From positions 1-64,000 of the forward strand of contig NZ_CALJHY010000016.1 of NCBI RefSeq assembly GCF_937770335.1: DNA of 64,000 nucleotides, given 5' to 3'. Positions within the stretch are counted from its first letter, which is position 1. Each line of letters starts with the position of its first letter. Under the pieces are notes generated by a model. That model worked only from the letters and a program-made list of their open reading frames with translations, did not search any database and was not told the DNA's origin. This DNA is from an uncultured Glaciecola sp. GTDB taxonomy: Bacteria > Pseudomonadota > Gammaproteobacteria > Enterobacterales > Alteromonadaceae. Below are positions 17,937 through 25,451 of this stretch, one piece after another. The position numbers and the translations under genes were made by a program.

Positions 17937-18255
17937 CGCTCAGTGTATGATCGGTGGTTAATAAACCCGTCATGTTTTTGCTTGGGTTATAAACTTCAAT
18001 TGTTGAATTCACCCTTTTTTAGGATATTTGATGGGCTATTTGATAGCCTTGAGTAACCGGGTTCGGATGAATTGAATGGGATGTTAACTATCCTAAAGGG
18101 CGAGTCGATTTTAACTGCAAAATCAACAGTCACATTACCCAAGCAGGGTTAGTGTTTGATGCGCCTAATCACCCAGCAGTGCCATTCCATGGTCTCAGAT
18201 TAAGTCGCCGGATTGTAACGTTGTGAAGTCCATTATCTTCAACATGCATGAATCA
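17937..18255. other. Gap with a 27-bp repeat and a gene fragment
   Basis: Contains copy 2 of the 27-bp repeat (18053-18079). After it, a frame without a start runs to a stop near 18229 and reads WDVNYPKGRVDFNCKINSHI, then LVFDAPNHPAVPFHG. It looks like the tail of a real protein, family unknown to me, so probably a remnant. Confidence 0.4.
18053..18079 (+). repeat. 27-bp direct repeat, copy 2
   Basis: GTAACCGGGTTCGGATGAAT plus TGAATGG, 24 of 27 bases as at 15128-15154. Confidence 0.6.
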
Positions 18256-18675
18256 TTACCAGCCTTCAGCCTCAAAGCGAGCAACTCTTGCTTCTGCCTC
18301 GGTGCAATGGGTAAGTAATATCAATTCTGATAACGTGATACTTGGGGTTTGCGTGATCAATCGAATTAACTTTGCTTCTAATGTTTCCAATTTATCAGCA
18401 TGTCCCAATAAAGCATTTTCAATCTTCTTGATAAGGTAATGAAACTCACCATAACCTTGTTTATTTAGCTTCTGTGAAATCATTTGATGTGCTTTTAGCT
18501 GTGCGCCATAGGTTTGAACCTTTATCGCATCACCCGTTACACTCCAATTTCTTGAGCGACGAATTCGTTTTAATTCGCATTGATACTGTAATGCAATTGC
18601 TTTAGCTTGTTTAGCGGTCTCGCCTCCGATTCGGTGAATTAGCGAAGGAAGCGCAATGACGATATCTTCATTCAT
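18256..18675 (-). CDS. RRF_GI family protein (ribosome-recycling-factor-like)
   Basis: 139 residues. The N-terminal half IALPSLIHRIGGETAKQAKAIA and QCELKRIRRSRNW matches the RRF_GI family (PF12614), annotated as ribosome recycling factor found on genomic islands. It is unrelated in length to true Frr, and its action is not established. The C-terminal helix region ends TLSELILLTHCTEAEARVARFEAEGW. It lies in the patchy region between IS6 remnants and the integrase remnant, in keeping with an island gene. Confidence 0.75.
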   Translation of the reverse strand: MNEDIVIALPSLIHRIGGETAKQAKAIALQYQCELKRIRRSRNWSVTGDAIKVQTYGAQLKAHQMISQKLNKQGYGEFHYLIKKIENALLGHADKLETLEAKLIRLITQTPSITLSELILLTHCTEAEARVARFEAEGW

Positions 18676-19140
18676 GACAGTGAGTGCGCAAGTTTAATAA
18701 GGCTTTATGACCACTATTAAATCATTAAGTAGGATATTTCCCCACTACTTTTTGCTGTTCAACGAATAAAGCAAAAACTCATTAATAAAGTAGTTGTGTG
18801 TAAAAAGGATATATAGATCAAAGAAAGAAAGCTTCAACTGTTGAGAAGCGTATTTAAGTAGGATGAAAAAGCTACATATTTGGCACTATGCGGAGTAATA
18901 CAATAAATTATCTCAATCAGCGGGATCTTAACTAGTAGTAATTGATATGCAGGATGTTCAACTTTATTAGGGGGAGGAGTCTAGTATTGGTAGTCTAATT
19001 ATGAGTATTTGAGCACTTAGGCAACTGCATTCGAGCTCTTAGGCAGCTGATTGTATTGATAAATTTAGAATGCTACACTCCTGCATCGAACTAGATTCGA
19101 TTAATTAGATAATCATAAAATAAATAATAGGGAATGTTGT
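18676..19140. other. 465-bp non-coding gap with a 22-bp-period repeat
   Basis: No gene. Two 17-bp near-identical units, GAGCACTTAGGCAACTG (19011-19027) and GAGCTCTTAGGCAGCTG (19033-19049), are spaced 22 bp start to start, about 90 bp before the lipoprotein pseudogene. Confidence 0.5.
19011..19049 (+). repeat. Two 17-bp direct repeats, 22-bp period
   Basis: Units match at 15 of 17 bases. A period of two helical turns puts both on one DNA face, as in tandem protein-binding sites. Confidence 0.5.
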
Positions 19141-19477
19141 ATGTTTAAAATTCTAATAGCTTCTACTTTAACTTTAGTAATTATTTCAGGTTGTGCCACT
19201 AGACCTGAGGGGATCACTGCTCAGCATGTATCATGAAAAATACACCGGCTTAACTTGTGAAGGACTTGTAACTCAGTTAGTTGATGCTCGACACAAACTT
19301 GCTGACTTTTCAGATAGACAAGATACTAAAGCGAACGTTGATGCAGGTGGAGTATTTTTGGCTCTGATACCTGTTAGCGCATTTACTGGTGATTATGAAG
19401 GTGATGTGGCTCAGTGGAAAGGTGAGGTTCAAGCCATTGAAACTGCCCAGATTATAAACAAGTGTAAGAATATATAA
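19141..19477 (+). pseudogene. Lipoprotein gene broken by a one-base frameshift
   Basis: From ATG 19141 the frame reads a lipoprotein signal MFKILIASTLTLVIISGC (lipobox ISGC) and continues ATRPEGITAQHVS, then meets TGA at 19235. Dropping one base there lets it continue EKYTGLTCEGL in the next frame through VDAGGVFLALIPVSAFTGDYEGDVAQWKGEVQAIE to the stop at 19477. The joined product of about 111 residues is a normal small lipoprotein of a family common in proteobacteria (glycine-rich segment in the middle). Either a real lesion or a sequencing error. Confidence 0.7.
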
Positions 19478-19644
19478 AATTACTTGAAATAGCATAATAA
19501 ACTCAAGGCATTTTAACTCACATTTAGGTGCCCTGAGCTTTTCTCAATTAAAACTGAATACCCCATGTTCCAAGAAGACATAAAACTATTTATCTAGTTA
19601 CGTAAACCTACGATTGCTTAACAAGCACGGCGCTAAAGTCCTAA

Positions 19645-20478
19645 TTACTGTATGTAGCTGTATTTACGATGATTTTGTTCGTTGCGGGCACACATTAGAA
19701 GTGTATCTCTATACTTGGCTATATCCTTTTGAGTGACGAACTTAATATCCATATCCCCAAAGATAGCTACAAAACGCTCAACCTTAGCTCTGGTCTCGTC
19801 TAGTGTTTTTAACCTGCTTTTGTTGCTTTTGTTGCTTTTGTTATTGAGAATGTCTGACTCTCTGAATTCCTTATAGACACTAGAAATAGACGTTTCAGTA
19901 CCGACACTAGATCTTGAGGTTTCATTAGGATCCACTTGAACGGACAGTGGCTCACTAGCCAACTCTAAGGGCACTGGTTCATCATTCCAATTGTTCTTAT
20001 GTCTGCTTAGACAAAGCCGTTCTAAACCCTTTAGATGCTGATAGAAGGCTTCTGCTAAGACAATATAATCCTTGCTGGAATGACTTACTGATATACCTTC
20101 AACAATCAACTGAGAGTCGATGTATTCTGATAACTCTAACGACTGTTCTCTTAGTTCTTCGTCTGACGCTTTAGGGGGTTTTTACTACCTTTGATGCGGT
20201 TGACATTAGGTGTAAGAATCACACTACCATCAAGGCAAAGGGTATCAGATAGACCAAACGCATATTGATTTCCATTAGCATCAATATCATAGCTTAAAAA
20301 CTCGCTGTAGTTGTCTGATGCCTGAAGTTCAGCTCTGGTGCTTGAGTACCATCGATTAGTAATCCCATGGCAATCCCTATTAGTAAGCTTACGGGAGTTA
20401 TCGTTAACCTGAGCGGAGTTAGCTTCATTAAGCTTAAGTCTTGCGAGTGCATAAACTGAATAATCAGTCTTTAAGCTT
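19645..20478 (-). pseudogene. Remnant of a tyrosine recombinase (phage-type integrase), frameshifted and truncated
   Basis: The intact lower frame (20109 to 19645) ends in a core-binding SAM-like segment, ARAKVERFVAIFGDMDI then KFVTQKDIAKYRDTL, as found before the catalytic domain of integrases. Upstream, a different frame from about 20478 reads ARLKLNEANSAQVND and RWYSSTRAELQASDNYSEFL; it joins the lower frame if one base is changed in the C-rich run near 20175. The catalytic R-H-R-Y domain is missing. It abuts the far att copy of the island from outside, so it is probably the left-over of an older insertion at the same tRNA. Confidence 0.65.
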
Positions 20479-20583
20479 CATTTAGATTCTTGGTACCTAA
20501 TGAATTCTTGAATTCAGTCTTACCAATGGCAGACCTACATTTTAAAATCACAGCCCCGCGTGATGCAAGGGCTAGACAGTGTA

Positions 20584-20656
20584 TGGCGGAGAGAGAGGGA
20601 TTCGAACCCTCGTTAGGTTTAACCCTAAACACACTTTCCAGGCGTGCGCCTTCAGC
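20584..20656 (-). repeat. Distal attachment site: 73-bp copy of the tRNA-Ser 3' end
   Basis: Exactly identical to 36686-36758, running from the CCA end through the variable arm and anticodon stem to the D-arm side. It stops before the 5' acceptor strand, so it is not a functional tRNA. It marks the far end of the 16.1-kb island. Confidence 0.92.
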
Positions 20657-20731
20657 TGTTATTCCAACTAGGATAAGTAACTCAACCAATACAATTCAAG
20701 TGATACTGTGCAATAGCAAGACTAACAGAAT

Positions 20732-20751
20732 ATACTCATAAATCTACTCAT
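20732..20751. repeat. Putative integrase arm-type sites, distal end
   Basis: ATACTCAT (20732-20739) and TCTACTCAT (20743-20751) in direct order, 11 bp apart. The same octamer TCTACTCA is doubled 11 bp apart at the other end (36542-36560). Confidence 0.5.
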
Positions 20752-20912
20752 GAATAACAATATAGGTGACATTATTTAGAACTATGATTAGGGTGAGCTT
20801 CCCCTACTTTCACTGTAACTTGTACCATACACCCTCCATATGTATAGGGAAAAGTGTAAACCTATACTCTCTAGCTTCTATAACATTACTGTATAAAGCG
20901 TACACAGGAAAA

Positions 20913-20951
20913 AACGTTTCATTTTTCCTTAAAGAACTTTATAAATGAAAC
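20913..20951 (+). repeat. 39-bp direct repeat, copy A
   Basis: Starts AACGTTTCATTTTTCC and ends ATGAAAC. Copy A is itself an inverted repeat (GTTTCATT...AATGAAAC). Copy B is 368 bp to the right; the outer 24 and 7 bases agree with two mismatches, and the middle 8 differ. Confidence 0.7.
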
Positions 20952-21019
20952 AAAAAATAAGGCCTATAATTCAGGTCCCGAGCTCACAAGGAAGTGCATT
21001 TACATGTGCGATTCTTAAT

Positions 21020-21048
21020 TGCGCTTGTGAAAATTCCCTGCAAGCGCA
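21020..21048. repeat. 8-bp inverted repeat
   Basis: TGCGCTTG and CAAGCGCA separated by 13 bases, in the non-coding island end. Confidence 0.5.
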
Positions 21049-21280
21049 GTGCGGCAGGTGTACTTAAATGTACTTATATTAAGACCACTTATTAACAAAG
21101 CTGTGTACTTATCCCCTAGATTTAATAACAGTCAAATATGAACATCATAGGGGGGTGTAATCCAGTGAATAAGTGCGATTGGTAAGTAATCCCCTCTGAC
21201 TAAATGCGATTAGTTCTGTGTATGGCTGAGACAGTTAACGGTTAATGTCTGGCTGAAGGGAAACTAGGGGTAAATACAGA

Positions 21281-21319
21281 AACGTTCCACTTTTCCTTAA
21301 AGAATAAAAATAATGAAAC
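21281..21319 (+). repeat. 39-bp direct repeat, copy B
   Basis: Starts AACGTTCCACTTTTCC and ends ATGAAAC; partner of 20913-20951. Confidence 0.7.
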
Positions 21320-21509
21320 GAAAATATCCCCACCATATCCCATATAAAGGTGGCCATCTCGTTCCTGCGCCGTTGGGAAGGAACACAGTGATGCGCTTAA
21401 CTTTAATATGAAATACCCTATTTGTGGTAGTGCCTGATATCTAATGCTATTGCATCGGATGGCGATTTACTGGATTATATGTTTCCAGTAAAACTGAGAT
21501 TACGGTTAA

Positions 21510-22169
21510 GTGAAAAACAAAATAAGAGTCCTAGTGCTTGATGACAACGAAGTCTTGGCCAAAAAATTTTCCAGTGTCGTTTCTCAATGGGAAGATGCGG
21601 TTCTTGTCGGTTGTTTTTTTACACTTAACGACGCTTTGGACTTTATCAAGGCAAATGATATTGACTTACTTATCACTGACATCAATCTGCCAGATGGTTC
21701 AGGTATTTCGGCAATAGAGACGATGACCTTGCTGCACCCGCAAGGACAGTCCATCGTGATTTCGGTTTTAAGTGAGAAAAACGTGGTGGTGGATGCCATA
21801 AAAGCTGGAGCGGTGGGATATTTGTCGAAGGATGACACAAACATGAATGTCCTCGCGTCGCTGAAGTCCGTAATGGCAGGGAACTCTCCAATTTCGGTTA
21901 ATATAGCCCGTCACATTCTCTCTATGCTCAAACCCAATGAAGTTGCAGTTCAGGCTCATGAACATTCAGATATTTCGCTTACCACACGGCAAACCGATGT
22001 GCTTTTTGCTATATCTAAAGGCTACACTTACCGTGAAATTGCTAAACTATATGGGATCTCTGACCAAACTGTTCCAGTTCATGTGCGTAACATCTATCGC
22101 AAGTTACAGGTTAAAAACCGTTCTGAGGCAATTTATGAAGCATCGCGACTGGGTCTTATTGGTTTATGA
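21510..22169 (+). CDS. NarL/LuxR-type response regulator
   Basis: 219 residues. The N-terminal receiver has acidic pair Asp11-Asp12 and predicted phospho-acceptor Asp57 (LLITDINLPDG). The C-terminal LuxR-type helix-turn-helix is SLTTRQTDVLFAISKGYTYREIAKLYGIS, ending KLQVKNRSEAIYEASRLGLI. The start is GTG. It overlaps the kinase by 4 bp (ATGA), so the two are translationally coupled partners. In the helix-turn-helix, TVPVHVRNIYRK departs slightly from the common TVKNHV form. Targets unknown, perhaps the secreted and secretin-like genes downstream. Confidence 0.9.
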   Translation: MKNKIRVLVLDDNEVLAKKFSSVVSQWEDAVLVGCFFTLNDALDFIKANDIDLLITDINLPDGSGISAIETMTLLHPQGQSIVISVLSEKNVVVDAIKAGAVGYLSKDDTNMNVLASLKSVMAGNSPISVNIARHILSMLKPNEVAVQAHEHSDISLTTRQTDVLFAISKGYTYREIAKLYGISDQTVPVHVRNIYRKLQVKNRSEAIYEASRLGLIGL

Positions 22170-23986
22170 GGTTCTTAACCGGACACGCTCGAGCTTTACT
22201 GGGGTTTATCTTTATATTATTAGTTGTTACCCGTGTAATAACGATACAGCAAACTGAAGTACTCCCGAAATACGAGCTTGCTTTAGTCGAAAGTAGTGGA
22301 AATGTATCTCAACTGCCGTTTAAATGGAGAGCTGAAAAAGGCCAACTTGGAACACAAAAATTTGTTTTTAACGTACAAAAAGCATCTTTATCTGCTGGTC
22401 AAAATGCTTTGTACATTCCTTACTACGAGCAGGTGCTTGAACTTTCTATTAATGGCAACAGCTTAGATTTATTTGTTGCTCTACCGGGTTTGTATGGCTC
22501 TATTGAACGTCTCTCGGGCTATGTGATTTTAGACAGTAACTGGTTTGATCAAGAACGAAATAAGCTTGAAATTGATGTGCAAACGGGGGGCTTTGTTTTT
22601 GCTAGCTTATCTAAAGTTTATTTGGGTCCTGCTGACGAACTAGCAAAAGCCTATCATTTACAACAATTTCTTCATAAAGACTTAAAAATCCTTTTGTTTG
22701 GAATGCAATTTCTACTGTTTCTTTTTTGTACATTGAGCTTTTACTGCCGTCCACAAGATCAAAGTTCAGCTTGGTTAGCCCTATTTTGCTTACTTTCGTG
22801 CATAATTGGGGCAGGTGTGTTTATTCCTCGAATACCCTCATTGTCGTATGTCTTGCCTTATCTTTTCCTGCTAACACCCATTATCGGTATCAGTATTTTT
22901 GCTTTTCGAAGATCTATTTTAAAGCAAGATATGCCGCGTTGGACAGGCGTCTTTATTGCATTTTATTTCCTTATTATTGGTTTCAGTATTTGGTTTGTTG
23001 ATATACCGATAAATGTTTTAGTCATTTTTGTTGCATTGCCTATTGCATGCATGTTCACAGTTTGGGTTATGTTGCTATACCTGCGTGATTTATGGCGCAC
23101 AGATAATCCTTACGACGCACTTATTTTTGTTTGCAGCATTATGGTCGTTCTTGCCGTTGTGCACGATGTGACGGCGAGGATATCGAGCTACAATTCGGAT
23201 TTGCTTTTCGCGCCAGCGGGACGTTCATTGTTGTTAGTGAGTTTGGCTTTCTTATTAGTAAAGAAGCAAACAAACACATCCAACACTTTGGACAACGCAT
23301 CGCGAGAAGCCTATCGCAAGTTGACTTTGCGAGAACAAGAACTTGGTCGTTTGTTCGAAGTGCAGCGTTTACAATCATTGAAAATAGTGAGAGAGCAAGA
23401 ACGTAAACGTATTACTGAGGACCTACATGATGGCGTAGCTGGGCATTTAACCACAATTTTGGCGCTGATTGAGATGGGGGATGCTGACAATGACAATTTG
23501 AGTAGCATCGCGAGTAGTGCTCTTACCGATCTGCGTATGGTGATTGAGACACTCTCATTGCCTGACGGCGAGCTTCGAAGTGCACTCGCGGCTTTCCGAG
23601 AGCGCTGTGTTGCGCCGCTGCACTATTTAGGTGTTGAGATAGAGTGGGATTTTATTGACTTACCTGAGATCGAGTATCTAGACTCTGAACAAGTGCTTTC
23701 AATCCTGCGCTTCATTCAGGAGGCCTTAACCAACTCGATGAGGCACGGTAAGGCTAAAAGAATAGAAATATATGCTAGCGTTACCGTTTCCGATATGGCC
23801 AAAATAAGTGTCATCAACAGTGGCGGTGAGGCCTTGGGTTGTTACAAAGAAGGCCATGGTATTCGGAATATGCGTAAACGTGCGGAGAGTCTACGAGGAC
23901 AGTTCAATATCGATGTTTTGAGCGACGGCGCGGTGGTTGAACTATTGTTTCCAGTGTCTGACGCAAACGCTACTGTAATGGTCTAA
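22166..23986 (+). CDS. NarX/DesK-type sensor histidine kinase with 7TM-DISM-like sensor
   Basis: 606 residues. A signal/anchor and an extracytoplasmic beta-rich domain (to about residue 165) precede seven hydrophobic spans (about 170-390), the layout of 7TMR-DISM sensors that bind carbohydrate-like ligands. A coiled coil then leads to the HisKA_3 dimerisation box ERKRITEDLHDGVAGHL with His421, and an HATPase domain (FIQEALTNSMRHGKA; GHGIRNMRKRAESLRG). Partner of the overlapping response regulator. The last codons and stop lie in the end of an IS3 remnant (23979 onward), so the native C-terminus may have been slightly different. Confidence 0.9.
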   Translation: MRFLTGHARALLGFIFILLVVTRVITIQQTEVLPKYELALVESSGNVSQLPFKWRAEKGQLGTQKFVFNVQKASLSAGQNALYIPYYEQVLELSINGNSLDLFVALPGLYGSIERLSGYVILDSNWFDQERNKLEIDVQTGGFVFASLSKVYLGPADELAKAYHLQQFLHKDLKILLFGMQFLLFLFCTLSFYCRPQDQSSAWLALFCLLSCIIGAGVFIPRIPSLSYVLPYLFLLTPIIGISIFAFRRSILKQDMPRWTGVFIAFYFLIIGFSIWFVDIPINVLVIFVALPIACMFTVWVMLLYLRDLWRTDNPYDALIFVCSIMVVLAVVHDVTARISSYNSDLLFAPAGRSLLLVSLAFLLVKKQTNTSNTLDNASREAYRKLTLREQELGRLFEVQRLQSLKIVREQERKRITEDLHDGVAGHLTTILALIEMGDADNDNLSSIASSALTDLRMVIETLSLPDGELRSALAAFRERCVAPLHYLGVEIEWDFIDLPEIEYLDSEQVLSILRFIQEALTNSMRHGKAKRIEIYASVTVSDMAKISVINSGGEALGCYKEGHGIRNMRKRAESLRGQFNIDVLSDGAVVELLFPVSDANATVMV

Positions 23987-24608
23987 TCCCTTTGGACACT
24001 TAGTTAGGCACTTTTTACATTTCTCAACTCATATTCTACTGGGGAAATGTTACCAAGGTTAGCCTGCGACGACTGTCATAAGAAGCGTCCATTTCGTTGT
24101 GAACCGTCTCTATAGCAGCTATTAGCCTTACTTGCTCTGCTTTAATTGGCTTCGCTTTGCTCCGAGCATAAAAAGTACTGCGTTTAACATGCAAGCACCT
24201 GCATATATCACTGACTTTGTATTCTGCCTTTTTCAGCTTCAGCGCGACTTGTTGCTGACATTCATTTCCATGGCGAAAAAAGCTGAAGCTTTTTTTAACA
24301 GATCATTATCACCTTTCAATTGCTTCACTTGGGCCTCAAACTCCAGAATACGGCGATGCTCATCTGTCATTGCTGTGGCTTAAGGTGTGATACCCATATT
24401 TTCTTGTTTATATTGTCTCACCCATCTTTGCAACGTCGATTGGTCTATATTCATGGCCTCAGCGGCATTTGTAACTTTATAGCCTTGCTTTATCACATGC
24501 TCCGTACATTCGCGCTTGAATTCGACGGTGAATAGTATTCTACCCATTTTAAACCTCGTTAGTTTTGGTTATATTACCTCTAACTAGGTGTCGAGGAAAA
24601 TTAGACCA
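23979..24608 (-). mobile_element. IS3-family remnant (630 bp) with terminal inverted repeats
   Basis: Ends TGGTCTAAT... at 23979 and its complement at 24600-24608 continue into partly matching inner ends (GACACTTAGTTAGG versus GACACCTAGTTAGAGG). Inside, on the minus strand, are a disrupted orfA and a short orfB start; most of orfB is gone. No target duplication is recognisable. Confidence 0.8.
24036..24547 (-). pseudogene. IS3-family transposase remnant (orfA plus start of orfB)
   Basis: From ATG at 24547 the frame reads EFKRECTEHVIKQGYKVTNA and STLQRWVRQYKQENMGITP, then hits an in-frame TAA. It resumes ATAMTDEHRRILEFEAQVKQ through DNDLLKKASAFFA to a stop. In the next frame orfB begins KAEYKVSDICRCLHVKRSTF then EMDASYDSRR and stops at 24036, before any DDE residue. 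Inactive. Confidence 0.8.
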
Positions 24609-24733
24609 TCACAAATCCTCTTAGAATGTGTCACAAGCCATTACCCTCGGAAATACCTAAAATAGGGTATATTCAATTTTTAGAATCAAGCTTAACCTTC
24701 CAACTCGTTAAATAAAAACATGAAAGAAGTATT

Positions 24734-25165
24734 ATGATTAAAATGCGATTCAAACTTAAAACGCTTGCAGTAGCTACTCTAGGCGCTGCCATATTGATGG
24801 CACCGACAGCACATGCAGCAACCAAATTGTGCGGGCTCTTAAATGAAGTAGGGTCAATCAGCAATGGCGATAGGGTCACATCCGGCGTGATTATGGAATA
24901 TAACGATGCGAACTTTACTAGTACTGTTTTTAGTAGCTGTAAGGAAATGCGCGACAAATTGATAAAAGACGGTGTCCCATATACAAGCCAAATAAATGGG
25001 GCTAATCCACCACAAACGCATCGCGTCCACATGCTCCAAAATGACAAAGCCAAGTCATCGTGTGAGCCTGATAAACTCATGAAACAAGACGACATATACC
25101 AAGTTCAATGGGCTCAACCAAAAGATGGAAGCGATACCTGTTGGAATGTAGTTCGGGTGAAGTAA
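24734..25165 (+). CDS. Secreted uncharacterised protein
   Basis: 143 residues with a clear Sec signal peptide (hydrophobic VATLGAAILMA, cleavage predicted after AHA near residue 28). The mature part has five cysteines (CGLLNE, SSCKEM, SSCEPD, TCWNVV), so probably disulfide-bonded outside the cytoplasm. No family recognised. It stands between the sensor kinase/IS remnant and a secretin-like lipoprotein gene, transcribed the same way, and could be a target of the two-component system or cargo of the lipoprotein. Confidence 0.65.
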   Translation: MIKMRFKLKTLAVATLGAAILMAPTAHAATKLCGLLNEVGSISNGDRVTSGVIMEYNDANFTSTVFSSCKEMRDKLIKDGVPYTSQINGANPPQTHRVHMLQNDKAKSSCEPDKLMKQDDIYQVQWAQPKDGSDTCWNVVRVK

Positions 25166-25451
25166 ATTATCTAACTCGTAAATCCAATTTTGCACATCTG
25201 TGATATGTAGTATTGCAATTTCGAGATGGATAACTTCCATCTCGCGTTCATTGGGAAGACGTTCCTTTATTTTTTTAGAGATTTATTTTCAATATAAATT
25301 GGTTCAAAGAAACCTGTCAGTTTGTATTTGAAAGCTTTATTTCTCTGCGATCTAGGTTGATTTGATGACAGAATTTCGTGGCATAAGGTTGGGCAGTCCA
25401 ATACAGAAAATATCATGGGCACTAGCTACTTTACGAGAAAAAAAGGGTGCA

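Larger units (their letters stand above)
20742..21509. other. 768-bp repeat-rich non-coding left end of the island
   Basis: No credible gene. It holds a 39-bp direct repeat (20913-20951 and 21281-21319), an 8-bp-stem inverted repeat at 21020-21048, and several short recurring words: TGTACTTA around 21058-21113, TGCGATT at about 21007, 21175 and 21208. The two-component genes start at its right end. Confidence 0.6.

Noticed and set aside
18676-19140. CRISPR-like array
   Set aside because: Only two repeat units of 17 bp with a 5-bp gap; no spacers of constant length. No CRISPR seen anywhere in the window.
20584-20656. Second tRNA-Ser gene
   Set aside because: Lacks the 5' acceptor strand and D-arm start, so cannot fold; it is an attachment-site copy.
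25362-25451. ATG at 25362 as start of the secretin-like lipoprotein
   Set aside because: Would place 30 charged residues before the lipoprotein signal; the ATG at 25452 gives a standard lipobox distance.
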